Positions 1-10,263 are shown, numbered from the stretch's first letter. The stretch is 64,000 nucleotides of DNA from an uncultured Cohaesibacter sp. (GCF_963664735.1 NZ_OY761553.1:2929303-2993302), one strand, 5' to 3'. Numbers and translations: made by a program. The notes: generated by a model from the sequence alone, not told the origin.

Positions 1-117
1 GTATTTGTCGTGCGCAAGCTGCTCGATTTCGTCTCCCAGCACGGTTTCATGCCCTTTGCGATCTGGCGCATTGTGGTGGGTGCTGCGGGGTTGATCGGGC
101 TTTATCTGGTCGGCTGA
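1..117 (+). CDS. uppP: Undecaprenyl-diphosphatase, C-terminal fragment
   Basis: Open from the window edge, ending at TGA 115-117. Only 38 residues are visible. They end in a hydrophobic helix preceded by RKLLDFVSQHGFMPFAIWRI, which resembles the last helix of UppP (BacA), where an F-x-x-(Y/W)-R-I segment is typical. The family is an integral membrane phosphatase that recycles undecaprenyl pyrophosphate to the carrier lipid for peptidoglycan synthesis. The catalytic motifs lie outside the window, so the call rests on this C-terminal resemblance alone. It converges with the TrmH-family gene. Confidence 0.7.
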   Translation, partial: VFVVRKLLDFVSQHGFMPFAIWRIVVGAAGLIGLYLVG

Positions 118-164
118 ATAATGCCCCAAACAGGGATACATTCTTGTTAAGCTGACGCCGTCAG

Positions 165-190
165 AGCTTGGGCGCGTTATAGCCCAAGCT
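165..190 (+). terminator. Hairpin between convergent genes, TrmH stop codon in its loop
   Basis: Perfect 9-bp inverted repeat, AGCTTGGGC and GCCCAAGCT, with an 8-nt loop followed on the plus strand by TTTCCTTCC. It fits a terminator for uppP. The TAA stop of the opposing methyltransferase gene (177-179) lies inside the loop. Confidence 0.65.
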
Positions 191-1028
191 TTCCTTCCCG
201 CAACCGAAACAGGGTGATTCCTGTCGAGACAGCAAGATTAAGGCTCTCGGCCCTGCCTGCCATGGGAATCTTAACCAGATGGTCGCAACTATCGGCAAAC
301 TCGTCGGGCAAGCCTGACTGTTCATTGCCCATCATGACCATCACAGGTTCCTTGGGTTTGACGGAGCGATAATCAACAGCACCCTTCAGGTGGGTTCCGA
401 CAATTTCACCGGGCCAGCTTTTGCGCCAATTGAGAAATTCTTCGCGCGTTGCCCGATAGAGAGACACGTGGAAGATAGAGCCCATGGTGGCGCGAACAGC
501 TTCAAGACTGAAGGGATCCGTCGTCTCGCCGATCAGCAACAGCGCAGTGGCACCCACAGCATCCGTGGTGCGAATGATCGTGCCCAGATTGCCGGGGTCT
601 TTCACCCCTTCGAGGGCAACAGCCATATCGCTACCGGATGCGGTTACATCCTTTATCAGCTCGTCGAGCGTGCCGATCCGCTGGCGAAAAACACCAATCA
701 CATGCTGAGGATTGTCGCGGTGGGTCAGCTTGGAAAGAACCTGCTCGGAGACTTCAAGAATAAGCCCGCCCTTGGCATAGACCTTGGCGGCCACCTGCTG
801 CACCAGTTCATGACTTTTGATATTCTTGGCATAGACCAGAATATCTGCATCCCAACCCGCTTCGAGCGCGAAGGCAACAAGCTGCAAGCCCTCGGCCATA
901 AACTGGCCGGTTTCATTGCGTATCTTGCGGCGCTCTAGCGCTCTGATATCCTTGATATGCTGGTTGGAGACAGCGGTGATTTCCTTGATCAGCCCCTTCT
1001 TTGTGGCCCGGCTTTCCGTTTCCATCAT
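177..1028 (-). CDS. TrmH-family (SpoU) RNA 2'-O-methyltransferase
   Basis: 283 residues. SPOUT-fold methyltransferases of this family 2'-O-methylate tRNA or rRNA using SAM bound in a trefoil knot. The three signature motifs are visible: DPGNLGTIIRTTDAVG near residues 144-159, MMGNEQSGL near 233, and IPMAGRAESLNLAVS near 255. An N-terminal substrate-binding region (about 20-115) contains the usual family features around residues 40-50. The start codon overlaps the stop of the upstream methyltransferase by ATGA (1025-1028), so the two genes are probably translationally coupled. The exact target nucleotide (RlmB-like or TrmH-like) cannot be read from sequence alone. Confidence 0.88.
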   Translation of the reverse strand: MMETESRATKKGLIKEITAVSNQHIKDIRALERRKIRNETGQFMAEGLQLVAFALEAGWDADILVYAKNIKSHELVQQVAAKVYAKGGLILEVSEQVLSKLTHRDNPQHVIGVFRQRIGTLDELIKDVTASGSDMAVALEGVKDPGNLGTIIRTTDAVGATALLLIGETTDPFSLEAVRATMGSIFHVSLYRATREEFLNWRKSWPGEIVGTHLKGAVDYRSVKPKEPVMVMMGNEQSGLPDEFADSCDHLVKIPMAGRAESLNLAVSTGITLFRLREGKLGL

Positions 1029-2206
1029 TGCTCCGCTTCCTCTTCTTTTGTCAGAGGACGCCAGCGCGTATAAAGCGATGTGTTAAGACAGCGCTCGCCC
1101 TGTTCCTCCGAAATCATCAATTCGCCCGATTCCACAATGCCGCCCTGCCCGGTCATGATTTCAAGCATCAACTCATCAAAGGCTGCATATGAGGCCCGCA
1201 TGGCGTAGCAGGTCAGGGTATAAAACAGGGCTTCCTTTGAAAGGATCTGTCGACAGGCATCAAGCATTTCGGGCAGCATTTCAAACAACTGCCAGACCTC
1301 TCCCTTGGGGCCACGACCAAATTTCGGCGGATCAAGCAAAATGCCGTCATAGACATTGCCACGGCGGATCTCGCGCTGCACGAATTTCATGGCGTCGTCG
1401 ACGATCCAGCGGATCGGTTTGTCATCAAGGTCTGCCAACATCTGGTTTTCCTTGCCATAGCCAACAGCCTTCTTGGAGGCGTCCACATGGGTTACCTCTG
1501 CGCCAGCGCGGGCGGCGACCAGCGAGGCCACACCGGAATAGCCAAACAGATTGAGCACGCGGGGTGGCCGGCCCAGATAGGCTGATCGTATCTGCTTGTC
1601 CATCCAGGCCCAATGAGCTGCCTGCTCGGGGAAGAAACCGACATGGCGAAAGGCGGTGAACCGACCATAAAAGCGAATGCCGTCCCACTGGGTTTCCCAT
1701 GTTTCACCCAGAGGCTTGGGATATCGCCAGCGTCCGGGGCCTTCTTCTTCCAGATCGCCGGTAAAAAACGCATCGGCAGCTTCCCACACCTGAGCACCCA
1801 GACGAGGGCTGCCCATGGCCTGAGGTTCAGGACGCACGATGGTATAGGGACCATAGCGCTCCAGCTTGCGCCCGTGGCCCATGTCGATGAGCGCATAATC
1901 CTCCCACGGGCCGGTTACCATCAGATCAAACGGCGCCCGATGCGGTTTCGGCCCTTCTGGCCGTGGAGGCAAAATGAAGGGCTCGCGCGGTTCTTGCTGC
2001 GGCTTGGACGTTGAGCGCTCGGCGTCCCCATGTTTGACAATACGACCGGGCTTGAAAGCAGGTTTGTGTCCTGCAGACTTATGCCTTGCCTTCAGATCGT
2101 CCCTTCCGTGCGGCGATCCTGATGCAGATTTGCCGCCGGACCCTGAGCGATCCCCACTTCTGGAATTTCCCTGTCGAGTTGATTTTCCGCCGCGCCTTTG
2201 TGCCAT
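1025..2206 (-). CDS. Class I SAM-dependent rRNA methyltransferase (RlmI/RlmK-like)
   Basis: 393 residues from ATG 2206. This start is preferred because AAGGA lies 5-9 nt upstream. The frame stays open to 2419, but that extension has no family character. The first 90 residues are basic, Gly/Ser-rich and probably disordered. A Rossmann methyltransferase domain follows, with NLFGYSGVASLVAARAGAEVTHVDASKKAV as motif I and the acidic SAM residue, here split as NLFGYSGVASL and VTHVDASKKAV. The catalytic-type motif DPPKFGRGPKGEVW follows. Related proteins methylate 23S rRNA cytosines. Its last bases overlap the TrmH-family gene, suggesting a two-gene RNA-modification operon. Confidence 0.85.
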   Translation of the reverse strand: MAQRRGGKSTRQGNSRSGDRSGSGGKSASGSPHGRDDLKARHKSAGHKPAFKPGRIVKHGDAERSTSKPQQEPREPFILPPRPEGPKPHRAPFDLMVTGPWEDYALIDMGHGRKLERYGPYTIVRPEPQAMGSPRLGAQVWEAADAFFTGDLEEEGPGRWRYPKPLGETWETQWDGIRFYGRFTAFRHVGFFPEQAAHWAWMDKQIRSAYLGRPPRVLNLFGYSGVASLVAARAGAEVTHVDASKKAVGYGKENQMLADLDDKPIRWIVDDAMKFVQREIRRGNVYDGILLDPPKFGRGPKGEVWQLFEMLPEMLDACRQILSKEALFYTLTCYAMRASYAAFDELMLEIMTGQGGIVESGELMISEEQGERCLNTSLYTRWRPLTKEEEAEQ

Positions 2207-2289
2207 AACATTCCTTGAACAGCAGTGACTGATAGTCCGGATCGATTGCCGAACCGGGTCTCTTCTATAGCGGGTCACTGGTTGGCACG

Positions 2290-2317
2290 CAAGAAAAAGG
2301 GCGGAATATCCGCCCTC
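2290..2317 (-). terminator. Rho-independent terminator of the chemoreceptor gene
   Basis: On the minus strand GGGCGGA, a 3-nt loop and TCCGCCC are followed by TTTTTCTTG. It lies about 45 bp beyond the chemoreceptor stop codon and before the methyltransferase gene. Confidence 0.85.
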
Positions 2318-2358
2318 TCTTGTCACTCTCTGGCTATAGCCAATGTCGCACTGAATGC

Positions 2359-4035
2359 CTAGGCATTGGCCACCTTGTTGAGGAATTGATCCACGGTACT
2401 GGCCAGCCCGGCAGCGCATTTGTTAACGTCAGTGGAGACGGAACTGACTTCGTCGACCGCTTTGTTCGTTTCGCTAACAGCACCAGAGACAACGCCGATA
2501 TCACGGCTCAGGTCAGTTGTGCCACGAGCTGCTTCCTGAATGGAGTTTGCAATCTCGTTGGTTGCCTGATTTTGCTGCTGAACAGCCTCGGAAATGGAAG
2601 CCGTGAAGCTGTTGACCTGCTCGATGGTCGTTCCAATTTCCTCGATAGAATGAACAGCTTCCTGAGTTTCGCTCTGAATTGTGTTGATCTGCGAAGAAAT
2701 CTGCTCGGTTGCCTTGGAGGTCTGATTGGCCAGCTCCTTAACTTCAGCTGCCACAACGGCAAAGCCCTTACCCATTTCACCGGCGCGAGCCGCTTCAATG
2801 GTTGCGTTAAGGGCCAGCAGGTTGGTCTGTTCGGCGATATCCTGAATAAGGCTCACCACATCACCGATTTGCTGGGCAGCGGCGGCCAGACTACCAACGC
2901 GATCATTGGCGGCACCGGTGGTAATCATCGCCGTATTGACGGCGTGTGTCGCCTGATCAACCTGTCGGGCTATTTCCCCGATGGACGCCGAAAATTCCTC
3001 ACTGGCGGCAGCAACCGTCTGCACGTTGGAAGAGGCAAGGGTCGCAGAATCCTGGGCCTGAGTAGAACGCGTCGCTGTGGAGCTTGAGAGCGAGGAGAGA
3101 TTGTTTGCCGTAGCGCGCAGACGTTCCATCTGTTCAGAGACCACATGCAGCTCGCTCGTTGCTTCGGTGCGGAATTCGGCAATCATGTCATCAATCTGCT
3201 TCTGACGTTCAGCGCGGGCAGCCTGATCCTTTTCCTGCTGGGCGGAAAGCTGTCGGCGCTCGGCTCCCATATCGCGGAAAATCTTCACGGCTCCAGCCAT
3301 TTCGCCCAACTCATCTCTGCGCTGTTCTGCTGGAATAGCCTCTACAGCCTTGTCTGCGGCGAGGTCCAGCATGGTCTGTTTCAGTTCGCTCATCGGTCTG
3401 GTGATGGAACGAATGGTAAGCCAGGCAGCGATTACGCTAACCAACAAAACGAGGCCGCCAATGATCAGCATGATCTGGGTATTGGTCCAAAGAATCGCCT
3501 GAAGATCATCCATATAGACGCCAGTGCCAATCACCCAACCCCATGGCGCAAATCCCTTGACGTAGGAGAGCTTGTCTACCGCGTTATCAGAACCAGCCTT
3601 GGGCCACATGTAGCCAACAAATCCCCCGCCCTGTGCTTGCACGGTTTTCACAAAGGTCGGGAAAATTGTTACGCCATTGGCATCCTTCAAGCCGCTGAGG
3701 TCTTTGCCATTCAGATCTGGCTTGGCCGCATGCATCACGATGACACTATTCATGTCATTGATCCAGAAATATTCCTGGCCACGATAGCGCATGGCCTCAA
3801 TCGCTTTGGCCGCGGCTTGCTGGGCTTCCTCCTCAGTCATTCCACCAGACTGATAGATGTCATATTTTGATTTGGCAACATTGACAGCCACATCGACAAG
3901 ACTCTGCAGTTCCGCAGCTTTCTGATCGGAGAGCTCACCTCTGAAACTTGTATCCATTGTAATCGTTAAAACGGAAAGGCCCGCAAAAAAGAGGCCGACC
4001 AACAGATAGAGGCGTTTTGAAATTGTAAAGCGCAT
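2359..4035 (-). CDS. Methyl-accepting chemotaxis protein with single Cache domain
   Basis: 558 residues. TM1 lies near 8-27, then a periplasmic single-Cache (sCache_2) domain about 30-182 with the typical YFWINDMN and [17 protein letters not shown]-type segments (here [17 protein letters not shown]). TM2 is about 186-207, HAMP about 208-262, and the cytoplasmic signalling helices run to the end. The conserved hairpin tip that contacts CheA and CheW is at 402-436 ([19 protein letters not shown]). sCache_2 domains often bind small carboxylates, but the ligand here is unknown. GGGAA lies 7-11 nt before the ATG. The gene stands alone with its own terminator. Confidence 0.93.
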   Translation of the reverse strand: MRFTISKRLYLLVGLFFAGLSVLTITMDTSFRGELSDQKAAELQSLVDVAVNVAKSKYDIYQSGGMTEEEAQQAAAKAIEAMRYRGQEYFWINDMNSVIVMHAAKPDLNGKDLSGLKDANGVTIFPTFVKTVQAQGGGFVGYMWPKAGSDNAVDKLSYVKGFAPWGWVIGTGVYMDDLQAILWTNTQIMLIIGGLVLLVSVIAAWLTIRSITRPMSELKQTMLDLAADKAVEAIPAEQRRDELGEMAGAVKIFRDMGAERRQLSAQQEKDQAARAERQKQIDDMIAEFRTEATSELHVVSEQMERLRATANNLSSLSSSTATRSTQAQDSATLASSNVQTVAAASEEFSASIGEIARQVDQATHAVNTAMITTGAANDRVGSLAAAAQQIGDVVSLIQDIAEQTNLLALNATIEAARAGEMGKGFAVVAAEVKELANQTSKATEQISSQINTIQSETQEAVHSIEEIGTTIEQVNSFTASISEAVQQQNQATNEIANSIQEAARGTTDLSRDIGVVSGAVSETNKAVDEVSSVSTDVNKCAAGLASTVDQFLNKVANA

Positions 4036-4321
4036 GATGTTTCCCGTTCCGTCGCAAAAGCAGGTTTCATTCTCAATTAGTCACAAGCCCGAATTCACCA
4101 GCTAGTTGCTTAGCCATTTGGCCTAGTAGAATTACAGAGCAATTTTTTACAAGTTACGGGAACATCGTGGACGCTTCGTTAAGAAGAACGCGCAATGTAT
4201 AAGATAATTGATAGTTTGTTACACAAATAAATCAGTTCTATTCAACAAAAGTTGATAAGCAGAATATATACCAATTAAATCTCGTTGTTTTTCAAGTATA
4301 GACTCAAGCTTAGATTGCAAT

Positions 4322-4356
4322 ATAAAACCCGGCGAACCATGTGGCGCACCGGGCTT
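4322..4356 (-). terminator. Probable terminator downstream of malonyl-CoA decarboxylase
   Basis: GCCCGG and CCGGGT arms enclose a roughly 16-nt partly paired loop and are followed by TTTTATATT on the minus strand. An A/T run on the other side could let it work for both strands. The rest of the 345-bp gap (4036-4380) is AT-rich and presumably holds the chemoreceptor promoter. I see no gene in it. Confidence 0.6.
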
Positions 4357-4380
4357 CTATTTTTTAAATTGTATTTGAGG

Positions 4381-5715
4381 TTAGGCAGTCTCTGCTTTTG
4401 CAGCAACAGGAGCTGCGGCCTTGAACTTGGCGTTGGCCAGAGATTTGACCTCCGAAGATGCGGCTATTGTGCACTTCGTTGCATAGGCCTCATGGTGCTC
4501 TTCGATTTTGTTCTCGTCATATAGATAGTTGACCATCACGCCCCAGCTGATGCTTCTGCCCCGTTCGGAATGATCGGCGTTTGGATGAACCTTGTGCAAC
4601 AGTGCACCATTGCCAAGATGGAAATGGGCAACCGGATCATATGCCGTGCCTTTGGGGCTGCGGGCATTGATGAAATAGCGCGCGGCGAGACGTGCGACAA
4701 AATCATCGGCAGGTACTTCATCTTCTCCCAGCTGTTCAAGCACAGCGCGTTCCTCTGGCTTGATAAGAGGATCGTCATTTTCAAGCGCACTGTTGACCCA
4801 CCGGCGGAAACCTGGAACCGGCGAAAGCGTAACGAAGGTGTGAAGCGATGGAAATTCCTTCTGCAATTCTGCGACGACTTGCTTGATAAGAAAGTTGCCA
4901 AAGGAAATCCCCCTCAGACCAAACTGACAGTTCGAAATGGAATAGAAAATCGCAGCGTTTGCAGTTCCTGGCTCAATGCGCTCCCTCTCCTGCTCAAGAA
5001 TAGACGCAATGGATTTCGGAATTTCACGGGTCAAAGCCACTTCGACAAAGATCAGCGGATCGGTTGGCATGGCAGGATGGAAAAATGCAAACAGGCGGCG
5101 ATCCGGATCAGCAACACGCTGGCGCAGATCATCCCAACCATGAATACGGTGAACGGCTTCATAGGCAATGATTTTCTCCAGGATTTCAGCCGACGTAGAC
5201 CAGTCGATGCGTTCAATCTCAAGAAAACCACGGTTGAACCAAGCCGAGAAAAGATGCTGGAAGTCCAGATCGAGCCCCTTCAAATCTGGCTCTTTCTTGA
5301 CGTAGCCGAGCAGATCGGCACGCATATTCACAAGGCGCGCGGTCGAACCAGGCACCCGATTCAAGCGGCGGATAAGTTCCTGGCTCTTTGGTTCAGCAGC
5401 AAAATAAAGCTGACGGGCAGCAGAATTGTTGCCCGGTTCCCAGTCAGCAACAGCCTTGGACAGCGCTTCATGGTTGACCCCGAATTCTTCGGCCAATTTG
5501 ATGAAGAATGTGTGGCGCTCTTCAGGCGTTGCAGCTTCGTAGATCTCCAGGATCTTGAGAGCATTCTTGAGGCCGGATGCCTCGCCCTTGTCTCCAACAA
5601 GCTCCTTGCAAAGCGGAATCAAATGATCCGCTGTCATTGCTGACTTGGAGGACAGGAAGGGGCCTGCTTTTGCAATGCGTTGAAGCATGTCGCTTAGAAA
5701 ACTCTTGGCTGCCAT
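4381..5715 (-). CDS. Malonyl-CoA decarboxylase
   Basis: 444 residues, close to the usual length of the bacterial MatA/MCD family. It converts malonyl-CoA to acetyl-CoA and CO2, either for malonate use or to remove malonyl-CoA. The N-terminal half is the helical dimerisation domain. The C-terminal half is the GNAT-like catalytic domain, with FVTLSPVPGFRRW, the GISFGNFLIKQV segment and HFHLGNGALLHKVHPNAD followed by the conserved NYLY. AAGGGG precedes the ATG. No matB (malonyl-CoA synthetase) or malonate transporter lies beside it, so it may act in general malonyl-CoA control. The next gene upstream is a sugar-nucleotide epimerase. Confidence 0.93.
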   Translation of the reverse strand: MAAKSFLSDMLQRIAKAGPFLSSKSAMTADHLIPLCKELVGDKGEASGLKNALKILEIYEAATPEERHTFFIKLAEEFGVNHEALSKAVADWEPGNNSAARQLYFAAEPKSQELIRRLNRVPGSTARLVNMRADLLGYVKKEPDLKGLDLDFQHLFSAWFNRGFLEIERIDWSTSAEILEKIIAYEAVHRIHGWDDLRQRVADPDRRLFAFFHPAMPTDPLIFVEVALTREIPKSIASILEQERERIEPGTANAAIFYSISNCQFGLRGISFGNFLIKQVVAELQKEFPSLHTFVTLSPVPGFRRWVNSALENDDPLIKPEERAVLEQLGEDEVPADDFVARLAARYFINARSPKGTAYDPVAHFHLGNGALLHKVHPNADHSERGRSISWGVMVNYLYDENKIEEHHEAYATKCTIAASSEVKSLANAKFKAAAPVAAKAETA

Positions 5716-5867
5716 ATCATAACCCCTTTGGTCTTTTTAATCTTGAAAGCAAAATGTCACCGCTAAAGATGTCACTAATTTGAATTTCACATGATTAAAA
5801 ATATGGGGTCCACAACACTTCAAACAAGTTATCTCTTTGCCGCAGTTACCAGATTTCTTCGAAAATT

Positions 5868-6878
5868 TTATTTTTCATAATAGTCGCGGAACCAATCAAC
5901 GAACTTGCCAACCCCAGCCCGGATATCAGTTCGCGGTGCGTACCCCGTCAAAGACTTGAGCAAATCACAATTGGCGTAGGTTTCATAAACATCGCCCTTT
6001 TGCATCGGCAGATAGTTACGCTTTGCCTCTATGCCGATCTCAACTTCAATCGCATCGACGAAATCGAGCAGCCGTACCTTGTTGGAATTGCCGATATTGA
6101 CCACACGGAATGGTGCAACAGGGGAGAGGCTGTCACCTTCTGACACCTCGCCATTTTCCGGACGCTCGGGAATGGCATCAATCAGCAACCGAATGGCACG
6201 AACCAGATCATCGACATAGGTGAAATCCCGATAGAGCTCGCCATTGTTATAGATGTCGATCGGGCGGCCATCCAGAATCGCATCCGTGAATTTGAAGAGA
6301 GCCATATCCGGGCGTCCCCACGGGCCGTAAACTGTGAAAAAGCGGAACATGGTCGTCGGCAGATTCCAGAGATGAGCATAGGAATGGGCCATGTTTTCGT
6401 TGGCCTTTTTGGTCGCAGCATAGAATGACATCTGCAGATCAACCTTGTCCGTTTCCCGGAAGGGCTGCTCTTCATTGGCGCCATAGACCGAGGAGGAAGA
6501 GGCCATCAGAAGATGCTCCACTTTCATTTCGTGGGCAGCTTCCAGAATGTTGAAGCTGCCAACAATATTGGAGTCCAGATAGGATCTGGGATTCTCCATG
6601 CTGTAGCGCACGCCGGCCTGCCCTGCCAGATGCACGATAATGTCCGGTTTGAAAGTGGTTATAACGCGATTGACCAGATCGGCATCTTCAAGATTGCCAA
6701 CCGTTGCATCAAAACGCTCATGCTGGAACAGCATCGCATGACGGCGCTCTTTGAGCCGCACATCATAATAGTCGGTTATGGCATCGAAACCGTGAACAGC
6801 AAAGCCTTCAGCCAGAAGCAGTTTGGCAAGGTGAAAACCGATAAAGCCGGCGGTGCCCGTTATGAATACGCGTTTCAA
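5868..6878 (-). CDS. UDP-glucuronate 4-epimerase-like NAD-dependent epimerase
   Basis: 336 residues from TTG 6878. I prefer this start because AAGGAAG lies just upstream and the family normally begins a few residues before the nucleotide-binding motif. The frame stays open to 6947, with ATG at 6905 and 6917 as alternatives but no clear ribosome site. Extended SDR fold: GTAGFIG Rossmann glycines, [14 protein letters not shown], catalytic Y-x-x-x-K (YAATKKANE), and [20 protein letters not shown], which is typical of UDP-glucuronate/galacturonate epimerases. The product would feed capsule, LPS or exopolysaccharide synthesis. UDP-glucose dehydrogenase, which makes the substrate, lies 4 kb away at 10956-12125 in the same orientation. 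Confidence 0.85.
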   Translation of the reverse strand: MKRVFITGTAGFIGFHLAKLLLAEGFAVHGFDAITDYYDVRLKERRHAMLFQHERFDATVGNLEDADLVNRVITTFKPDIIVHLAGQAGVRYSMENPRSYLDSNIVGSFNILEAAHEMKVEHLLMASSSSVYGANEEQPFRETDKVDLQMSFYAATKKANENMAHSYAHLWNLPTTMFRFFTVYGPWGRPDMALFKFTDAILDGRPIDIYNNGELYRDFTYVDDLVRAIRLLIDAIPERPENGEVSEGDSLSPVAPFRVVNIGNSNKVRLLDFVDAIEVEIGIEAKRNYLPMQKGDVYETYANCDLLKSLTGYAPRTDIRAGVGKFVDWFRDYYEK

Positions 6879-7028
6879 CTTTTCATTCTTCCTTATTACG
6901 GACATGGATCGGCGCATCTGATATGCGCTTGACTGCCCTTTGCTCAAGCCAAGTGCTTATCCCATCCGTTCGGGTGCGTGCAACCGTTTATCAATAAGCT
7001 TTGGCAATAGAGCTCAGTCTGGCCATAG

Positions 7029-7062
7029 AAAAACCGGCTTCAGACGAGCTAAAGCCGGTTTT
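7029..7062 (-). terminator. Bidirectional terminator after ackA
   Basis: AAAACCGGCTT and AAGCCGGTTTT arms enclose a short loop and are flanked by A and T runs, so it can function on both strands. It follows the ackA stop by about 25 bp. Confidence 0.85.
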
Positions 7063-7086
7063 ACTCATAAATACGTGCGGTCTGGC

Positions 7087-8289
7087 TTAGGCAGACAGAA
7101 TGTTCACGGAATGCTGCGCGATCATGAATTCTTCGTCCGTAGGAATAACCATAACAGGAACGGAGCCCTCAGCAGAAATCAGCTCAACGCCGCGGGTGTC
7201 ATTTTTGGCAGCATCGAGTTTGATGCCCATGAAGGCAAGATCGGCACAGACTTTATCGCGAATGATCGGGCCGTTTTCGCCAATACCAGCAGTGAAGACA
7301 AGCGCATCAATTCCGCCGAGAGCAACGGCAAGAGACGCAATCTGCTTAGCCGTACGCTGACAGAAGATATCCAGAGCAAGAACTGCGCCCGGAGCTTCGT
7401 TTTCTTCGATTTCGCGCATGTCGTTTGCGATGTCGGAAATGCCCAGAAGACCACATTTGTAGTAGAGCATCTTTTCAAGATCATCGACGCTCATGTTGTA
7501 TTCGCGCATCAGATAGATGAGAACGCCCGGATCCATGCTGCCCGGACGAGTACCCATCGGAATACCGTCAAGTGCAGAGAAGCCCATGGAGGTGTCAATG
7601 CTGACGCCATCCTGCAAGGCTGCCAAGCTGGCGCCGCTGCCAAGGTGAGCAACCACGACTTTGCCTTTTGCAAGGTCAGGTTTGTTCTGGCGCAGATTGT
7701 AGGCGATATATTCGTAAGAAAGACCGTGGAAGCCATAGCGGGTTACGCCAGCGTCGGTATATTCTTTCGGAATCGCAAAGGTGGCATTGACGGCAGGAAT
7801 GGTGCGGTGGAATGCCGTGTCAAAGCAAGCAATCTGTGGCAGATCCGGACGGCTGGTAGCAAGCGTCTTGATAGCTGCAACATTCTGTGGCTGATGCAAA
7901 GGAGCAAGAGGAGCCAGGCTTGCGAGCTTTTCAATGATTTCAGCATTAATGAGCACTGGCTTGTCAAAGTCTTCGCCACCATGCACAACGCGGTGACCAG
8001 CTCCGATCAATGGCAGATCTGCTGGCAATTTGCTTTCAATCCACTCTAGCAGATGTGGCAAAATCGCAGGAACAGTGCCCTGATCCAGATGTTCCCATGA
8101 ATCATCGGCCAGCAACTCCTTGGTTGCCGTTTTCACTTTCAGATGAGCCGCCGTTCCGATGCCGTCAAGCTGGCCACCGAAAAACAGAGCAATCTTGTTG
8201 TCTGCGTCGCCTACCTGAAATACCGTGAATTTCACGCTTGAAGATCCACTATTGAGGACCAGCAATGCGCCTTTTTTAATATCTGTCAT
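7087..8289 (-). CDS. ackA: Acetate kinase
   Basis: 400 residues, the standard length. It interconverts acetyl phosphate + ADP with acetate + ATP. The ASKHA-fold motifs are present: LNSGSSSVKF near residues 12-21, GHRVVHGGEDF with the substrate-binding arginine and histidine, HLGSGASLAA (phosphate 2 loop), and FTAGIGENGP near the C-terminus. It lies 36 bp after the MaoC-phosphotransacetylase gene and is clearly co-transcribed with it, giving a complete acetyl-CoA to acetate route for substrate-level ATP formation or for acetate and acetyl-phosphate handling. Confidence 0.97.
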   Translation of the reverse strand: MTDIKKGALLVLNSGSSSVKFTVFQVGDADNKIALFFGGQLDGIGTAAHLKVKTATKELLADDSWEHLDQGTVPAILPHLLEWIESKLPADLPLIGAGHRVVHGGEDFDKPVLINAEIIEKLASLAPLAPLHQPQNVAAIKTLATSRPDLPQIACFDTAFHRTIPAVNATFAIPKEYTDAGVTRYGFHGLSYEYIAYNLRQNKPDLAKGKVVVAHLGSGASLAALQDGVSIDTSMGFSALDGIPMGTRPGSMDPGVLIYLMREYNMSVDDLEKMLYYKCGLLGISDIANDMREIEENEAPGAVLALDIFCQRTAKQIASLAVALGGIDALVFTAGIGENGPIIRDKVCADLAFMGIKLDAAKNDTRGVELISAEGSVPVMVIPTDEEFMIAQHSVNILSA

Positions 8290-8325
8290 TGTTTCTTTTC
8301 TTTCTATTCAAACTAATTTGCCCGA

Positions 8326-9738
8326 CTAATTGTTTGCCAACAAAACAGCCAGAGCGCATGAAGCAAGGCGCGCTGACAAACTGTCAGCACGACTGGTCAG
8401 AATAACCGGGACAGCAGCGCCCAACACGATGCCTGCGGCATCGGCATGAGCAAGAAATGATAACTGCTTGACCAGCATATTGGCGGATGCAAGATCCGGA
8501 GCAAGAAGAATGTCCGGATCACCAGCAACCTCGGATTTGATGCCCTTGGTCAATGCAGCTTCCTTGGAAATTGCATTGTCGAAAGCCAAAGGACCGTCAA
8601 CGATAGCACCCTTGATTTGACCGCGCTCAGCCATTTTGCAAAGAACGGCAGCATCAACGGTGGAAATGATTTTGGGATTGATTGTCTCAACAGCGGACAA
8701 AATACCGACTTTCGGTCTCGCAACCCCAAGAATATTGGCAAGACCGACCGCGTTTTGAATGATATGGGCTTTGTCATCAACATTGGGAAATATATTCACC
8801 ACCCCGTCCGTGATGAGCAACGGCTTGGGATAGGTTGGAACGCTCATGACAAACACATGGCTAACGCGCCGATTGGTGCGCAATCCGCCATCCCGTCTGA
8901 CCACCGCACCCATCAGAGCATCTGTATGAAGGGAACCTTTCATCACGGCCCCCACTTCACCTGCTTTGGCCAAGGCCACTCCCTTGGCTGCAGCGTCGCT
9001 TTCATGACGCGCATTGACAAGGCGGAAAGATGAAATGTCCAAACCGTGCTCACTGGCCAATGCACTGATCGTGTCCTGAGGCCCCACCAAAACCGGATCA
9101 ATCAGACCGAGGCGCGCTCCCTCGCAGGCGCATTCCAACGCGGTTTTATCACACGGAAAAATGATTGCCGTCGGCAGAACGTCCAGATTCTTGCATTTTT
9201 CGATCAGCATATTCAGCTGCTCATGCGCAATGACTTGCAACTCAGGAAGATTGTGCCCTTGCTGATCACAGCGGACTTTGGGCGGAATAACGGTCGCCAT
9301 CCCTTCAACGAGCGGCTTTCCTTGTCCATCGACCAGAGAACAAGCAAACAGAACGAGCTTCTTGCCACTTCTGGATAGCTTTTTGGATGCAACGGTTACG
9401 GTCGCCGTAACGCTCTCCCCGAGTGGAATCGGAGACAAGAATTTGAGATTCTGCTTGCGATAGATGGTCCCGGGCCCGGGCAGTCGCGTGCCAAGCAAAC
9501 CGGAGAACAGCGCTCCAGCCCACATGCCATAGCCCATGGGTTGGTTGGCTCCTCCATTGTCAGAAGTCGCGGGAAAATGAAGTGGATCAACGTTGCCAGA
9601 TACCGTTGCAAACAGATTGATATCTGTAAGCGACAGATTCCGGGTTACGCTGGCACACTGGCCGATCACCAAATCCTCATAAGTGAGGCTGGTAAGCTTT
9701 GTGATCGGTTTATGGAGTGCAGAGGGGAGGACGGTCAT
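8326..9738 (-). CDS. pta: Bifunctional MaoC-like hydratase / phosphate acetyltransferase
   Basis: 470 residues with two parts. Residues 1-150 are a MaoC-like hot-dog domain (YGMWAGALFSGLLGTRLPGPG segment, here YGMWAGALFSGLLGT; FLSPIPLGESVTATVTV). Residues 160-470 are a phosphate acetyl/butyryl-transferase domain (SAVETINPKIISTVDAAVLC and VLLAPDLASANMLVKQL segments). The enzyme would transfer an acyl group between CoA and phosphate. The role of the MaoC part in this fusion is not settled; annotation pipelines call the fusion enoyl-CoA hydratase/phosphate acetyltransferase. GAGAG precedes the ATG. It is the first gene of the pta-ackA pair. Confidence 0.93.
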   Translation of the reverse strand: MTVLPSALHKPITKLTSLTYEDLVIGQCASVTRNLSLTDINLFATVSGNVDPLHFPATSDNGGANQPMGYGMWAGALFSGLLGTRLPGPGTIYRKQNLKFLSPIPLGESVTATVTVASKKLSRSGKKLVLFACSLVDGQGKPLVEGMATVIPPKVRCDQQGHNLPELQVIAHEQLNMLIEKCKNLDVLPTAIIFPCDKTALECACEGARLGLIDPVLVGPQDTISALASEHGLDISSFRLVNARHESDAAAKGVALAKAGEVGAVMKGSLHTDALMGAVVRRDGGLRTNRRVSHVFVMSVPTYPKPLLITDGVVNIFPNVDDKAHIIQNAVGLANILGVARPKVGILSAVETINPKIISTVDAAVLCKMAERGQIKGAIVDGPLAFDNAISKEAALTKGIKSEVAGDPDILLAPDLASANMLVKQLSFLAHADAAGIVLGAAVPVILTSRADSLSARLASCALAVLLANN

Positions 9739-10149
9739 GAACTCTCTACATCACTTCATTTACAAAAATTAGACATTGGTATAGCATCTGCGTGGAATGC
9801 ACGTCCAGATCACGACCTATTCCTATAGTGCAGAGCTGATAAACAGATTAGCATTATTGAGCGTCGCGATCAAAATTAGAACAATTCCAATATATGCTGT
9901 AAATAACTGGATTCGTAATTGCGAATGAATTTGCATGACTGGCATGTGTAATTGTCATGGCAAAAACTAGATTGAAAATAATTTCAAAGATTTCCCAATA
10001 GGTACTACCACCTATTTTAACAAAAATTCGAAGATATCGTTCCCTATGGGCATGACGTTATGCACCTACAGAAGCTCTTTCGCACGGCCCAATCGGACGC
10101 CTTTACTGCATCCAAGAAGCGAATTTGAAGCCTTCTGACCGTGAAACTT
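9739..10149. other. Intergenic region with presumed pta-ackA promoter
   Basis: About 410 bp, AT-rich, with no convincing coding sequence on either strand. It must hold the promoter of the minus-strand pta-ackA operon. I found no FNR-type TTGAT-N4-ATCAA box in it. Confidence 0.4.
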
Positions 10150-10185
10150 AAAAGCCGACCGCCTCCTACTGAAGCGATCGGCTCT
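10150..10185 (-). terminator. Terminator of the BA14K-family gene
   Basis: AGCCGA and TCGGCT arms, with further inner pairing through GCGA and CCGC-like bases, are followed on the minus strand by CTTTTAAGTTTC. It lies about 80 bp past the BA14K-family stop. Confidence 0.6.
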
Positions 10186-10263
10186 CTATCAAGCTCTCAA
10201 AGGATCAGTTCGTAAATATGCTGCATTCACCCGACGCAGGATGAATGATCAAGCCCAACCAGA